A stretch of DNA of 64,000 bases from Meloidogyne chitwoodi (lineage: Eukaryota > Nematoda > Chromadorea > Rhabditida > Meloidogynidae): contig JACZZP010000016.1 in NCBI GenBank assembly GCA_015183035.1, forward strand, positions 372,001 through 436,000, read 5' to 3'. Shown in pieces: positions 12,101-24,151 of the stretch. The translations under genes and the position numbers were made by a program. Below the pieces are notes generated by a model. The model did not search any database. It saw only the letters and a program-made list of their open reading frames with translations, and was not told where the DNA came from. The number at the start of each line of letters is the position of its first letter. The first letter of the stretch is position 1.

Positions 12101-15100
12101 TATGCCCTGATCACGACCTTTTATTCGGGCCTATTGAATACTCATTTTCAAATTATCTTAAAAATGTTGTTAGAAGGATTAATTCAAAAAAGGTTAATTT
12201 TACTTAAAAGGGGAGATTATATAAGAAACAAGGGTCTGGTCTATCTCTCTAATTATTAATAGAATTTTACCCAATTAAAGTAAGGTTAATCCAATTATTA
12301 TTAGACATAGGGAAAATGCTAAATTCAAATCAAATATTTTAAATTTTGAAAAAAATTTAAAATATAATTTTAATTTTTCCGATCTTTAATTATTATATCA
12401 CTTATCCCCATTAAAAGAATTACCACAAAATAAAATTATTTTCACCTAATTATGGACCTATCTGTGATATCAATTTAAAATTTATAATTAAAAAACAAAA
12501 AATACAAATAAATTTATTTATTAATTATTTAGCCAAAATATATTAAAATGAATGTTATAATAACCGGTAGAGTTCCTATAATTAATATTGAATATAACAA
12601 TCAACAAATGGACATTTTATTTGCTCCTATTCCATATGAGAATATTTATAATGATTTAGGCTTGAGTAACTACGAAACAACTGAAATTGTGGAAAGAAAT
12701 CTTAATTTATTGGATGGAATGATTAATCAAATGTTTAATCGTTATGAATACAGTTATAATGAAAGCATAATGTTATTGTCAAGTAAAATAATTTTTTTGT
12801 TTTATTATTGTTGACAGCCCTAAAATGAAACATAATAAAACGGAATATTTCTTTACTGACCGGTGTATGGAAAATTCCTATTCGAGAAAATTATTCTCTC
12901 CCTGGAAAATTACTCTTTTTTACTAACAGAAAAATCCTCTAAAAAAATTAAAAAATTGTATTATTTTAGAATAATTTTATTAAAATGATACAAACTTATT
13001 CTTTAATTTATGAAAAAAATTTTTTTAATCTGCTTGGAAAGGAATTTCGCAAAATCCTTCGAGAGGAATATTCCGAAAATCTTTCTAACCTAGTGTAGAG
13101 TAATTTCAAAAATGTGTATTTTAATAAATAATTTTTTTAATTTAAGGTTATCGATTTACTTATCGAGCAAAATTTCATTTAATCCATCAGTCAAGACAGA
13201 ATATTTTTACAAATTTATTGCGTATAGTTAAATTGTGGGCAAAAAGTATGTTCTAAATTTAAATAAATAAATATAATTTGTTTAATTTTAGAACGCCAAA
13301 TTTATTCAAATTCATTTGGATATTTAAGCGGAACAATTTTACTTGTGATGGTTACAAAGATTTGTTTAATTTATCCTTTTGGGGAATTAAATTATTTAAT
13401 TCAACAATTCTTTCAAATTTATAGTGCATGGTAAATTCTAAAAAATTTAATTTAAAAAAATAATAAATATTAAGGATTTGGCAAATACCATTAATTATTG
13501 AAGAATTAACATATCCGGAAGTAGCACAATCTAAAAATTTCAACATTAATAACTTTTGGGATTTATCTAAAAAAGGATCAATGCCAATAATAACATCATT
13601 ATTTCCCGAACAAAATACCTCATTCAATGTTAATGAATATTCCTTGCAAATTATTAAAAAAGAGTTGAGAATTGGTTTGTTATTCGATTTTTTCAAATAA
13701 TTTAGGGCTATTAGAAATTATTATTTTGATTTTTTGTTCTTTATTTTTCAACATTTCATATTTCGAAAGGGCTATTTTTTGGGTCAGTGAAAGATTTTGA
13801 CAGTTATTTGACCGAATATTTTTTTTTTAAACTAAAGATTTTTTCACCATTTTTGAATTTTGTGAATGCTTCTGTAAAATATGTTGTCAAAAAATAGTTT
13901 TTTTTAAATAAACAAATAAAAAATGCAAAAATTTATAATATTTAAATTAATTTTAGCCTATCATAAAATTGATGAATTCAACTTAAATGAATCAAAAGAA
14001 ACTATTAGAAATAAAAATATCCCTCTTTTTGAGGAATTGGATTACACATCTATTTATAATCATTTTATTCTTATTGAATGCATACCAGGTGAAACAACTG
14101 ACCCAGAAAAGACATGTTCCTCAATTAATAGTAATCTGAGAAAAGCAATGAAAAACTGGATTTATATGGACTTTGGTATCAATTTTACTTTAAACGAATG
14201 TATAACAGAATATCATATTTTGACATATAAAAATGAAAGGTAAAAAAATATATTAAAAACTTAAAAATATACCAGTGTTTGCGTGACCGTGTTTCGGTCA
14301 TGACCAAAGACCTGACCATCATTGATCCAATGTTTTGCTATTTTCTGGGATGGGGTCAGCCGCTTTACTTTATTTAAAAAAATTTTTAATTTTTTTTAAA
14401 TATATATTCTGGTTTTTTTAATTTTCGAAACGAAAATTCTGATATTTAAATAATTAATTTTTATTTTTTAGTTCACAAATCAAATCAATTCCTTTTATTG
14501 GCTTTAATATGTTAGCAGAATGTTCATTTCTAAATGCAAATAATATTGAATATTTCTTAAAAAGCCTTGTTAGTGCAGCTTTTCCTACTAATCCTCATTT
14601 AGCAAGTATTTATATTGCAACATACGTTGAAGGAAATAAATTTAATGAAAGGTTTTAATAATTTTTAAATAATTTTAAAAAAATATTTTTAAATATGTAT
14701 CTTTCATTTTTCTATAATTTGTCTCTCTTTAGACTTTTTTAATAAGAGTATCTTTAATTTAAAAAAATGATTTTCAGAATGAATGAATTAATGTTTAAAT
14801 ATTCGAGAATGGAAAACAAAATGTCAAAAATTATAATAAAAGAAGAATCTTCAAGTGAAGGTTCTTTATCTATTAATGCTCCAACTCCAGCAGGAGAACA
14901 TTTTCAATGGCTTGTTTTTAATAACGACGATATTAAACAAGAAAAATTCGAAGAACATGATTCAAATTATGTTTATTTTCCAAAAACTCAAGAGGAACAG
15001 GTAAAAATATAAAAAATTAATTTTAGAAATTTTTGTCTAAAATTAAAATTTTTATAACGACTTTAAGTAGATAAAATTTTTATTTAATATTAAAAATTAA

Positions 15101-15196
15101 TGTGGGGTATATTTAATATTTAAATATTATTTTTTATAATAGATGCGCAAAGGCAAATTATATCGTAAAGATAAAGGCAAAGCTCCAATGGATTAA
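6177..15196 (+). CDS. Copy A: secreted poly(A)-polymerase-like protein with long N-terminal extension (1,510 aa model)
   Basis: Hand-built model of 24 ancestral exons: 6177-6255, 6341-6569, 6740-7030, 7231-7962 (split by a transposon), 8007-8135, 8182-8324, 8389-8719, 9087-9256, 9574-9600, 9643-9814, 10104-10274, 10329-10800, 11116-11396, 11605-11723, 11760-11886, 11942-12192, 12533-12782, 13147-13245, 13292-13430, 13475-13674, 13957-14239, 14472-14651, 14778-15000, 15143-15196. With the transposon treated as intron 7267-7885 all phases agree and the CDS is 4,533 nt. Residues 1-18 are a signal peptide (MYSIIFIFLLIPINVHPM). About residues 20-950 have no family I recognise. The PAP module follows: GGS at 959-961, DLD at 972-974, third Asp at 1062 in VPIINIEYNNQQMDILF, central domain with QIYSNSFGYLSG and PIITSLFPEQNTSFNV, then the RNA-binding-like domain. 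Canonical PAPs lack both the signal peptide and this N-terminus. PAP assignment is firm; location, substrate and activity are inference. Confidence 0.85.
7266..7878. mobile_element. Mutator-like non-autonomous TIR element inside an exon of copy A
   Basis: 613 bp bounded by a perfect 9-bp target duplication TCTTTAGAC (7257-7265 and 7879-7887). The terminal inverted repeats are 193 bp each (7266-7458 and 7686-7878) and differ at about one position by eye, so the insertion is young. No coding capacity. Long TIRs with a 9-bp duplication fit Mutator-like elements. The equivalent exon in B (about 21458-21560) and C (31967-32073) is uninterrupted. Read through, the element gives a stop at its fourth to sixth bases; spliced out, it does not (see findings). 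Confidence 0.92.
8766..8973. mobile_element. hAT-type MITE in an intron of copy A
   Basis: 208 bp with inverted ends CAGCGATTGGAAAGTTCC / GGAACTTTCCGATTGCTG and a perfect 8-bp target duplication GTGGTAAG (8758-8765, 8974-8981). Internal GGAACTAGTT/GGTTCC-type subterminal motifs. Related to the element at 63109-63295. Confidence 0.92.
9852..10053. mobile_element. Foldback element (about 200 bp) in an intron of copy A
   Basis: Copy C has the empty site (33477-33492, TTATTTTAAACC). In copy A the same intron carries an insert whose arms are inverted repeats around CTGCCGCAAGGC and GATATGC.GCAG, with a short loop. ATTTTA(A/G)A flanks both sides, a likely imperfect 8-bp target duplication. No coding capacity. 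Confidence 0.85.
10054..11233 (+). repeat. Tract apparently identical to copy C 33483-34662
   Basis: About 1.18 kb of copy A, covering two and part of a third exon and their introns, reads the same as copy C at an offset of 23,429 bases with no indel; the 472-nt exons at 10329 and 33758 encode the same protein. Identity stops at 11234 (T versus C), after which C resembles B. Checked by eye only. Confidence 0.8.
12850..13090. repeat. Dispersed AT-rich repeat with GAAAATTCCTC / GAGAGGAATTTTC ends
   Basis: An imperfect inverted-repeat sequence with ends related to GGAAAATT and CCTTCGAGAGGAATATTCCG. Related copies at 29735-29960, 37545-37625 and 55690-55995. No coding content; in copy A it lies in the intron between 12782 and 13147. 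Confidence 0.5.
14269..14345. repeat. Fragment of a hAT-like MITE end
   Basis: One end only (CAGTGTTTGCGTGACCG) of the same family as the complete element at 51547-51775, in an intron of copy A. No matching opposite end. Confidence 0.5.
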
Positions 15197-15413
15197 GTAT
15201 ACCCTAAAAAAATGATAACCACAAAAATGATGACAAATGAGAAGAAAATTTGTGATTAAATTAAAACTATTTTATTAAATATATTTTAACGAAAGAATTA
15301 TATTTTTAGTTTATTATTTTGAGTTATTTTAAATGATGGAGTGAAATATTTGACATAAATCACATAAATATAATAAATAAATTATTAAGTAATTTTAGGT
15401 GTTTATGGTGTCA

Positions 15414-15609
15414 AAGGATAAAGCAGAAAATGTGTTACAGAATATCAAAAAACCAGAATTTTTCGAAAAAGGAAAAAAAGTTATAATAAATTAAACCTCC
15501 ATAAAATTGATGTTCTGAAAATCTTATTTTTGACTAAATTTTTTTTCTATATTTTAAAAATTCTGGTTTTTTGGTATTTTATAGCAAATTTTCTGCTTTA
15601 TCAAAAGGT
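15414..15609. mobile_element. TIR element downstream of copy A
   Basis: Inverted arms of about 48 bp (AGGATAAAGCAGAAAAT... and its complement) around a short AT-rich centre. The same element occupies the same place downstream of copy C (39915-40112) with matching flanks (TTTTAGGTGTTTATGGT on the left, CAGTTCATTAGTTATAATTG on the right), so it was inserted before the A/C duplication. Confidence 0.8.
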
Positions 15610-15824
15610 ACAATAAATATTTAAAATTATCCAACAGTTCATTAGTTATAATTGCTGGTGCTAGGATGGTCCGTTTAGATTTCTTTTCATCTCCGTTTTT
15701 TATTTATTAAATTATTAACCTTACTAAATTGATGGTTTTTGCATCAAAGAGAAAAAATGATTTTCTTTGACGCGAAAACTTTACGTATTAGTACGCGCTC
15801 ACATTGTTAGAGAACTATATAGTA

Positions 15825-17860
15825 GTGACCGGAAAAATCGAGTTTACCGGATTTCCGGACCGGATTTTTGTTCTGTGAATAGAGCCGGACCGGATCCGGT
15901 GGGTATAATCCGGTCCGAAATGAATCCGGATATTTTAAAATCCGGAATCCGGCTGAAATTAGCCGGATTCCGGACTTGATTTTTTTATTAATTTTTCAAA
16001 AAAATGTAAAAATATTGGTAAAAAACTTCTTTTTCAAAATAAGCAACAATAAAATTTTATTAATAAGAGTAATTCAATTGTGGGATTGCTTTGTTCAAAA
16101 AATCAATATTCAGCATTTTCTGGTGTAAGATTGGACCTCCTATAATCAAATACATCTCTTGCTACACTGAAAATTTCTTCACTTTCAACACTTGTGGAAG
16201 GCGTAGTCAAATATTTAGCCGCTAATTGAGCCAACTTTGGATAGTTTTTATTGTTTTTTTCCACGAGTCGAGTGGGTCAGAACGCTGCGTGGCCTTCTCA
16301 TTTCAACATAATTTTGTATTTCTTCATCCAGATCGTTTGTCTTAGATAATACTAATGTTGCATTTCTCTAAAATGCATAATTTAAATTAAATAATATATA
16401 TATTAAAATAAAAGGAAATTAAATTAATTAATTAAAAATGGTAAAAGTGCAACCTAATTAAAAGAAAAATTTGTTAATATTTATTAGTCTGTTTATAATT
16501 TGGTATAAACGTTTAAAAATAGAATAACAAACTAATAATTTTAATTAAAAAATAAAAAAGAGTTAAAAAGTAAAATAATTGGATAAAAAAGTAACAATTG
16601 GTGTTCGTGGAGTGATTTGTCTGGTTTATTCCGATAACGAGCAAAACTCTAACCTACTAAATAGTTGATATTTTTGGAATATACAACACTTAGAGGAATT
16701 TGCGGGGTTTAGCCAAAGGAATAATGGGAATAATAGGAGAAATGAACAATTGCTTCAAATAGGCGTATTCGCGTGAATGATCGTGCATGGAATAATAGAA
16801 AACGATTTTGGTTCAGTTTTATTTGTTTTACGGACGGAGATAATGGTTAACAAAATTGCGTGGGAAGGGAATTTTTGGCCAAATCAACATTTTCACTCTC
16901 CATTCAATCAAAGGCTTATAAAGAAGGCGTTTACCAAGAATGTTTTTATTAATTTTAATTTTATATATAATTTAGGTTCAATGTTTAAAAAATTTAATTA
17001 CCCAAGTTTAAGATCACACCCCTTTTCATAGTCATATATAAAGATTTTTTTATTGTTCATTATTATATTATATACGTTTTAATTTCTAGATAAATTTTTA
17101 ATTAAAATTAAAGAATTTTACACTAAAAATAAATATAAACATAACTTTAATAACTATATGAAAAATAAAAACCATTGACATTTTCCTGCTCATCCAATGC
17201 GTCAAGAAATGATTTTTTATTTGGCGGCCCTTCCTCAACAACATCACATGACTCATTTATCTCAGTCTAAAATAAAATATCTTTTAATGTAATAAGTATT
17301 TTAAAAAATTACCTCAATGATTGATTTATCCATTTCTTCTTTTATCAAATAAGTAACTTTATTTACGAATAAAAGGGGATCCACTGCATAATTGTGTTTA
17401 AATCTTGGATCCAAAAACATGGTTAAACAATAAAGTTTGGAATTCTCCATGCTTAAGATTCTTTCGTTAAGTCCAGCAATTGCACTTTTCCTCAAATTTT
17501 CAAGCTCAATAATTGTTATTTTAACATTTTCTTGTTGTGTATCAGCCACAGTTAAATCTACTGAACATAGATCCCTAATTTATAAGTTTAAAATAAAATA
17601 TTGTGGAAAATTTAACCTCTCAATTTGTTTAGCGTATGGAATAATGACAGAAAGTGGAGATGCACAATATAATATAGTAACCTCTTCGAATTGTGACAAA
17701 AAGCTTACATTCTAAAAGTTTCCATTCTTGTTCATTCAAAACTAATTCAAACATCCTCTTTTCAATAAGATACTCATCTATAGCCTTTCTTTGTTCAATA
17801 AGGCGTAGGCTCATTTTAAATGTGGTGTTCCATCTTGTTATAATTTCCTAATTATTTTAT
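15825..17860 (-). pseudogene. Degenerate hAT transposase remnant
   Basis: Reading the minus strand from about 17850 downward: TRWNTTFKMSLRLIEQRKAI (about 17850-17760), LYCLTMFLDPRFKHNY (about 17440-17380), then the C-terminal dimerisation region [28 protein letters not shown] (about 16270-16150). These are the hallmark blocks of hAT transposases in the right order. They are separated by stops, frame changes and an apparently unrelated stretch at about 16400-17050. The DNA-binding zinc finger was not seen. The inverted CCGGATT-type motifs at 15825-15980 may be subterminal repeats of the same element. This is a dead source-type relative of the hAT MITEs in the window. Confidence 0.75.
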
Positions 17861-18072
17861 TAATTTAAAATTAAATTTTATAAATACTTGAATCAGCTGA
17901 TGGAGAGTTCATATTTATTATTATTAATTTATTATTTATATTTTTTAATATTATAAATATTTGTTATGCTTGAATTTATATAATACCTATTTATTTATTT
18001 TTTAAAGAGAAATTAATTTTAATATTTTCTTGCAAAATTTATTTTTTTAAAGCTAAATAAATTAATTTAGAG

Positions 18073-18791
18073 CAGTGTTGCCAGATGAAAAAATGAAAAA
18101 TCCTCAAATTTATCGAAAAAAATCCTCATTTTTGGGCAAAAATCCGCAAATAATAAAAATGTTTTATTATAATAGAAACTTTTTATTAATGTTCATATTT
18201 TTCGCTATTAACAATGGATTTTAACAATTTATTATTGGAAATAATCATTTTGTAAAATTCTGTGCAAGAAAAATCATAATTAATCTTCACTTGTGTTAGT
18301 GATTTGATGTGCCGAATGCGAAAAATTGCTCCACCCCAGAAGATCGAAACCAAAAAGATCGTTCAACAAATTGGTCCAATTGCTAATTCGGGCAAATATA
18401 TTACAACTAGTTGGTATTGCACAAACTAGGTTCTATTGGGGGCGTTTATTATTTTTCGTTTAAGTGATTGGACCAATTAGTTGAATCTTTTGGGTTGACC
18501 CCGAAAAATTTTGGAGATCTAATGTACTCTTGTTAACCAAAATTTAACTTATCAGCGCCGCAGGCGAAAAATTTTGGAAATTTTTGTACTCTAGTTGCCA
18601 AAATTTATCCAAAAATAGCAATTTTTAATTAAATTTCTGAAAAAACATAAAAAATACCCAAAAATGTCAAAAATCCTCAAAAAACCACAAAAATCCGCAA
18701 AAATCCGCAAATCCTCATTTTCAAAAAAAATCCTCAACGGACTCGTAAAATCCTCAAAATGAGAGATAAATCCTCAGATCTGGCAACACTG
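18073..18791. mobile_element. hAT-type element of 719 bp upstream of copy B
   Basis: Ends CAGTGTTGCCAGAT and ATCTGGCAACACTG, with a perfect 8-bp target duplication ATTTAGAG (18065-18072, 18792-18799). The empty site is visible at the matching place upstream of copy A (4441-4465). Subterminal AATCCTCA/AATCCGCA motifs repeat many times. No open reading frame. Fragments of a related element occur at 19640-19860 and 30060-30235. Confidence 0.9.
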
Positions 18792-19975
18792 ATTTAGAGA
18801 GAGACAATATTTATTTAATATATGCATTTTTAATCAAGTTTATTGGAAATTTGCATTTTAATTTTTTAATATGGAAATAAATTATTAATAAATTTATTTA
18901 AAATAAATTTAATTTATTTTTGGAAAATTTTGGAATTTTATAAAAAATTTTAAATTATTTTATTTATTTTTAAAATATATTTAAAAATGATTTTTTTTGT
19001 TAAATTATTTAGGAATTCTGTAGGAACATATACAATTTAAAAAAAAATATTTTTTTTTTTTAATAAATTTATTTATTTAAATTTTTAAGATTAAAAAATT
19101 GATAAAAAATATTTTTAAATATTTTTATAAAAAAATGGAAATTTTAATTTAATCAAAGTCGTGCCTTAAAAAAAGAGATTTCATGACAACTTTGCTTATT
19201 TTTATCTAGGCAAAATGTGTTTATCTTCAAAATGTTTAATTTTTATGTTATTCTTCTAAAAAAACATTCATTAACAGAATCAGCAACAAAGAATTTTATT
19301 TTTGAAAATTTTCTAATTTTATTTAAAATTTTTAAAAATTATTTAATAATTGATTTTAATAAAATTTTCTCTTTCTCTAACTATTTAGAGAAATTTTGGC
19401 AGTGAAAATTTACACGTAAAAATAATTTTTTAAAAGTGCATTGACGTTAATAAAGAAAAATTTAAAAATTATTAACCTTTTTAGTGTCTGGACAGATTGC
19501 CCAATGGACAAATTTCTATCAATTAATAAATTTTTTGTAAAAAACGAACAAATTGTTTTTTCTTTTAAATTATTTTATAAATTAATCCTTCCGGAGAAGA
19601 ATTTTCCGGTATCGAAATAGACAGGGTATTTTAGATCAATTCCCTCATATTTGCGGACTTTCCTCATTATTTGGGTTTTTAGAAGGTTAATACCTATTTT
19701 TTAGAAGATGAGGATTTTTTTAGTAGTTTTTTTGAACTTTTTAAAAATATTGACAATTAACTATAATTGAAAAAGTAAGTTTTCTTATTTGCGGATTTTT
19801 GCCAACAAATGCAGATTTTTTCTTATGATTTGTTTATTTTTTGTTTTTTCATCTGAAAACACTGCTAGATTTTATATTTATTATAATATTTTATTTTAAT
19901 TAATTTTTATTTTATCATTTTTTAACTTTTAATGCCATTTTATTATATTTTTTTCAAATTTATTTATTGATTGTG

Positions 19976-20444
19976 AATTAGAGACCGGCAAAATCGCGTC
20001 TCGGATTCCGCTCGCGCCTATCTCTAATTTGGTCTTTTCACCTCATAGTATTAGGCATAGCTAAATTAATATGAAAATCATCTCTTTCCACTCATCTTTC
20101 CATTTATGAATCAATATATCCATCGAAAAAGCCAACCCACCAAAATTACCTAAATTTTTTTACTTAAGTTGAGGCAAAAGAGAAATTTTTTCATTCATTT
20201 TTGTAATTTTAGCATAGCATAGCTAAAGAAAAAAAATTTTTTTTAAGGTAAGATAGATTCTCCTCTTGACGAATTAATAAAAAGCAAAAGAGAATGCCAT
20301 TACCTTTTCTCAAAAAATTTGTTGCGATTTATGCGATTTATTACTCCTGTCTTTTCAAATTAAAAAAAAATTCTTCTAAAGTCTTAAAAAAAATAAATAA
20401 AATTAATTTTTATTTTCCTTTTAAATTTTATTTTCAGAAGAAAA
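19976..20444 (+). promoter_or_regulatory. Conserved 5' flank and 5'-UTR intron of copy B
   Basis: Same order as upstream of copy A: GC-rich segment between ATTAGAGA and TCTCTAAT (19976-20031), TTTATGAATCAATAT, AGCATAGCATAGC, donor AAG|GTAAGA at 20248, acceptor ATTTTCAG ending at 20437, ATG at 20445. Confidence 0.5.
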
Positions 20445-21654
20445 ATGTATTCAATTATTTTTATTTTTCTTTTATTACCAATAAATGTGCATCCAATGTT
20501 TTTTAAAAGTAATGATTATAAAAATTTTATTTTTATAATTTAAATTAATATTATTTTTATTTTATTTTTTTAGAATTGCTTACTGGAAAGTCCAAAGAAG
20601 ACAGAGAATTTACTTTATTAAAAAATCCTCTAAATAAAGAATTACTGAAAGAAATATTAGAAGATCATTACACCATTATATTAACACAATCTGGAGATGA
20701 AATTAAAAGTTCAAGAGGAAAAATAATTTTTGTATCATTTGCACATTTATTCGCAAATGTTGCTGATAAATTTGGGAAAGATAAAAGATCGAGTGAAATT
20801 AGGTATTTTTGGAATTTATGTTATTGTTTAGGGATTTTTTTATTTCCCTACAAAATTATTTCGGTATGATGTGTGTCACCCATTTTAATTTCAGTCATAT
20901 TATGTTCACAGGTATGACGGAAATTAATGTCTCATTCAACAAACTTGTTTATTAAAAATAATAATAATTTTTATTTTTACTAGGCCATCACTGGAATACT
21001 ATAATTATTATGCAAATACTAATCCCAATGAAGGGATTTGCATTTTTCTTGAATATCGTAATATTCTTGCAGAAAAATTTGCTCCAAATCTTCAAATATT
21101 AAATAAAAAAATTAAATATAAAAATAGAAATAAATTTAACTGCAAAACTAAACAAGGAATAAAAGATTCTCTTAATTTTCCAGAGAATACTGAAGTTGTT
21201 AGAGAAATTAAATTTTTGCTTTTTGATAAATATTTGATGAGGGATGATTCAAATTTTAAAGATTTTTTAAGGTATATTATTTTAATAATTTTTAATATTT
21301 TTGACTAAGGTTTGGGCTTTAAAAATGTCCATTTTTTATTACTTGCGCCAAACAATTGCGCCGAAATTATCGTTTTCACTTTTTCATTCGCTAATTTCCA
21401 ACCTTTTTTTATTTAATTAGATAAATTTAAATTATAAAATAATGTTAAAATATTTTAGAAATAATTACAACAATGAAATTACTGTAAGACTTTTGAGTGA
21501 ATTTGGGAATGAACGTTTTATAATTTTGGCAAATAAATACAAAGGTTTATTTAACATTGAACAAGGTTATTTTTTATTAAAAGAATTTCTAATAAAATAA
21601 AATTAATATAAATTATTATGTTAAAATTAAGTTATATATCGTAAAATTTTGCTT

Positions 21655-22105
21655 TACCTTGGGATATGAGTCCCAGCAGAGTATATGCGTTCCAAAAATA
21701 ATATATTTTTTCTATTAATTATCTGCCTTTATTTATTATTATCTCCAGGGAAAGGTCGAAACATTAATTACTCAGGGTAATTATTCGAGAAAATACGTTA
21801 TTATTTCATAATAAAAATTAAGCAAAACCACCCCATTCGTTTTATTCTAGGAATTTCATAAGGCGAACCTTCTCATAATTTTATTTGGCGGATCTGTATA
21901 TGGAAGCCCTTCCATTTCTATGTATTATAACACAAACCACTCTACTAAAACTCTTCTCAATCTCCTCTTCCTTTATTAAAACCCTTTATCACTATTAGAA
22001 TTCCATTTCTATTATACAAACTACAATATTGTTTTTTGGACGCATATTCTTTGAAGGGACGCATATATGCTGATAGGACGCATGTCCTAAGGTAGAGCCA
22101 AAATT
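21655..22105. mobile_element. TIR repeat in an intron of copy B, related to 53885-54235
   Basis: Ends carry GAGTCCCAGCAGAGTATATG and the inverted CATATATGCTGATAGGACGC, with internal text shared with 53885-54235 (e.g. CTTCATAAGG.GAACCTT, CTCCTCTTCCTTTATTA.A). No coding potential; exact ends not set. Confidence 0.6.
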
Positions 22106-23954
22106 TTTGCAACTTGACTAAACTAAAACCTAAAAGATCTTAAGTGAGAGGTGTGTTTGTTCCCTTAAACATCTAAGCGAACACAACACCATTGTTAAAA
22201 ACCACAACAGGGTGACTTTGATAGTTCATGGCTATCGACAGAGGGAACCCCCGTTAATTTCTAATTTACCAAAATGTCCTATTAACGCTTAAAATTATAA
22301 AATTATTTTTTTTAGGACCTTATTTATCAACTATTTACAAAGATTACTTCAAATATAATTATGCTATCATTAAATGGCGAGCAAAATTGTTTATAGAATA
22401 TTACATTTTTTATTTTTGGATAAATTTTTTTCTTAATATTGTTGAAGGTATAAAAAAAAATTATTTTAAATAAAATTTTAATTTTAGAAAATTATACAAA
22501 TTTTTATACAAGTTTTTCTGATAATTGGTCAAATTTATTAACAAACTATTGGTTAGGCGAAGATTTAAATAAAAAATATATGTTAATTCACAACAGCCAG
22601 ATGAGAATGAAATTGAGGAAGAAATTCTGGTAAATTTATTTTCTTTAAAAAAAGACAATTAAATTCTAAAATACCGTATAATTTTATTTTCAGAAAATTT
22701 TCCTTTTTATAGAAGAACATGCTAAAGCTCATCTTTCAACGCCTTCTTTTTTACAAACAGCAAAATTTTGTGGACATCTTGGGCTTGAATATATTCAATC
22801 AAATCAAGAATATAATTATGAAAAATATTTAAATTCAAATCAAATAGATGATAATAATAAACTTGGAATTTTTATTTATTCTTGTATTGATATTGAGTTA
22901 AAAGAAGGAAAAAAAGAGTTTAGACTTGTAGAACAACAAAATATGCATTATGAAGCATTGATCGATGTGTTTTTGCAAAATACTTTGGAGGACCTGAAAG
23001 AAGTAATGGAAAATGATAAGTGTATGTTTATATTGTGTATTTCGTTAAATGATCATCAAAGTCTTTTTTCTTGAATTTAAATATTTTTTATTATTTTTAT
23101 ACCACTTGAGTCTTTTAATTGTCATATATTTCCTTTAATTTCTAAAAAAGAAAAATCAAAAAATATATTTAAAATTTTATTTAGCCAACTCGCTTAAAGA
23201 ACTTATTAATTTGGATTCGAAAACATTTTTTAAAAAACTAGGACAAATGAAAAATAATCAACAATTACATACAAAATTTAAAACTAGCATTATTAATACA
23301 ACTTTATCACACGCTCCTAAGGCAAGAAAACATAAAGAAGTTTGTTTTTATTTTAAAATATTTTTATATAATTTTAACTCACACTAAATTAATATTTTTT
23401 TATATATTTTTTAGTCAATTACATCAACAAGTGGATCTAATGTAATTTTTTAAATACCTAATAATAATTTAATTAAACATTTATTTAAGTATATTGAAGA
23501 AATTGAAGAAGAGAAGATTGTAGAAACTGCTAGAGAAGATATTGAGGAAAATGAAGAATATTATGATCCAGTTGAACCTACTGAAGTTACAACAAGTCAA
23601 ACAGAACAACAATCATTTGATTATGAACATCATAATTTAAATATTTCTAGAGGTATAATTTGATAAATAATTTCACAAAAATATTTTTAAAAGGTCAAAA
23701 GCCGAAGAAAAAACAAAAGGGTAAAAAACAAAAGGGTATAGTAGAACAATTCAAGGATTTACCTATTAAAGAGGAGGAAGAATACTATGAGGACCCGATT
23801 AATTACATGGAAAATGAATATTTAATTGCCCAAAATGAATGGGAAGCATTTACTAATTTAAAAAGTAATTAATTTAAAAATATTAATTAATATATGTTTG
23901 ATGTTACGAGATTAACCTTGAATTGATGCTTTTTTGAGGTTTCTCTAGAGTAGG

Positions 23955-24151
23955 TGTTAGGGGATGGAGTCTAGTATAAAAGGAGCTGGTAGAGCTCAGT
24001 CGGGGTTGGCACCTGGGCCAACCGTCGCCGCTAGTCAGTCAGTCATTTCCTGCCTTATTCCACCTTCACTTTATTGTAATAACCTTTGTGATAAACCTTT
24101 ATTGTTAGTCTTGTCGTATTCTAGTATTGTATCCTACTTGAGGATACAACA
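23955..24151 (+). mobile_element. Solo LTR in an intron of copy B
   Basis: 197 bp starting TGTTAGGGGATG and ending GATACAACA, flanked by a perfect 5-bp duplication GTAGG (23950-23954, 24152-24156). Contains AGTATAAAAGGAGC (TATA-like) and AATAACC/AATAAACC. The same family occurs inverted at 47524-47715 and 49578-49933. Confidence 0.85.

Noticed and set aside
16777..17031. 84-residue open frame between hAT transposase pieces
   Set aside because: No resemblance to the hAT blocks and on the opposite strand; composition-driven.
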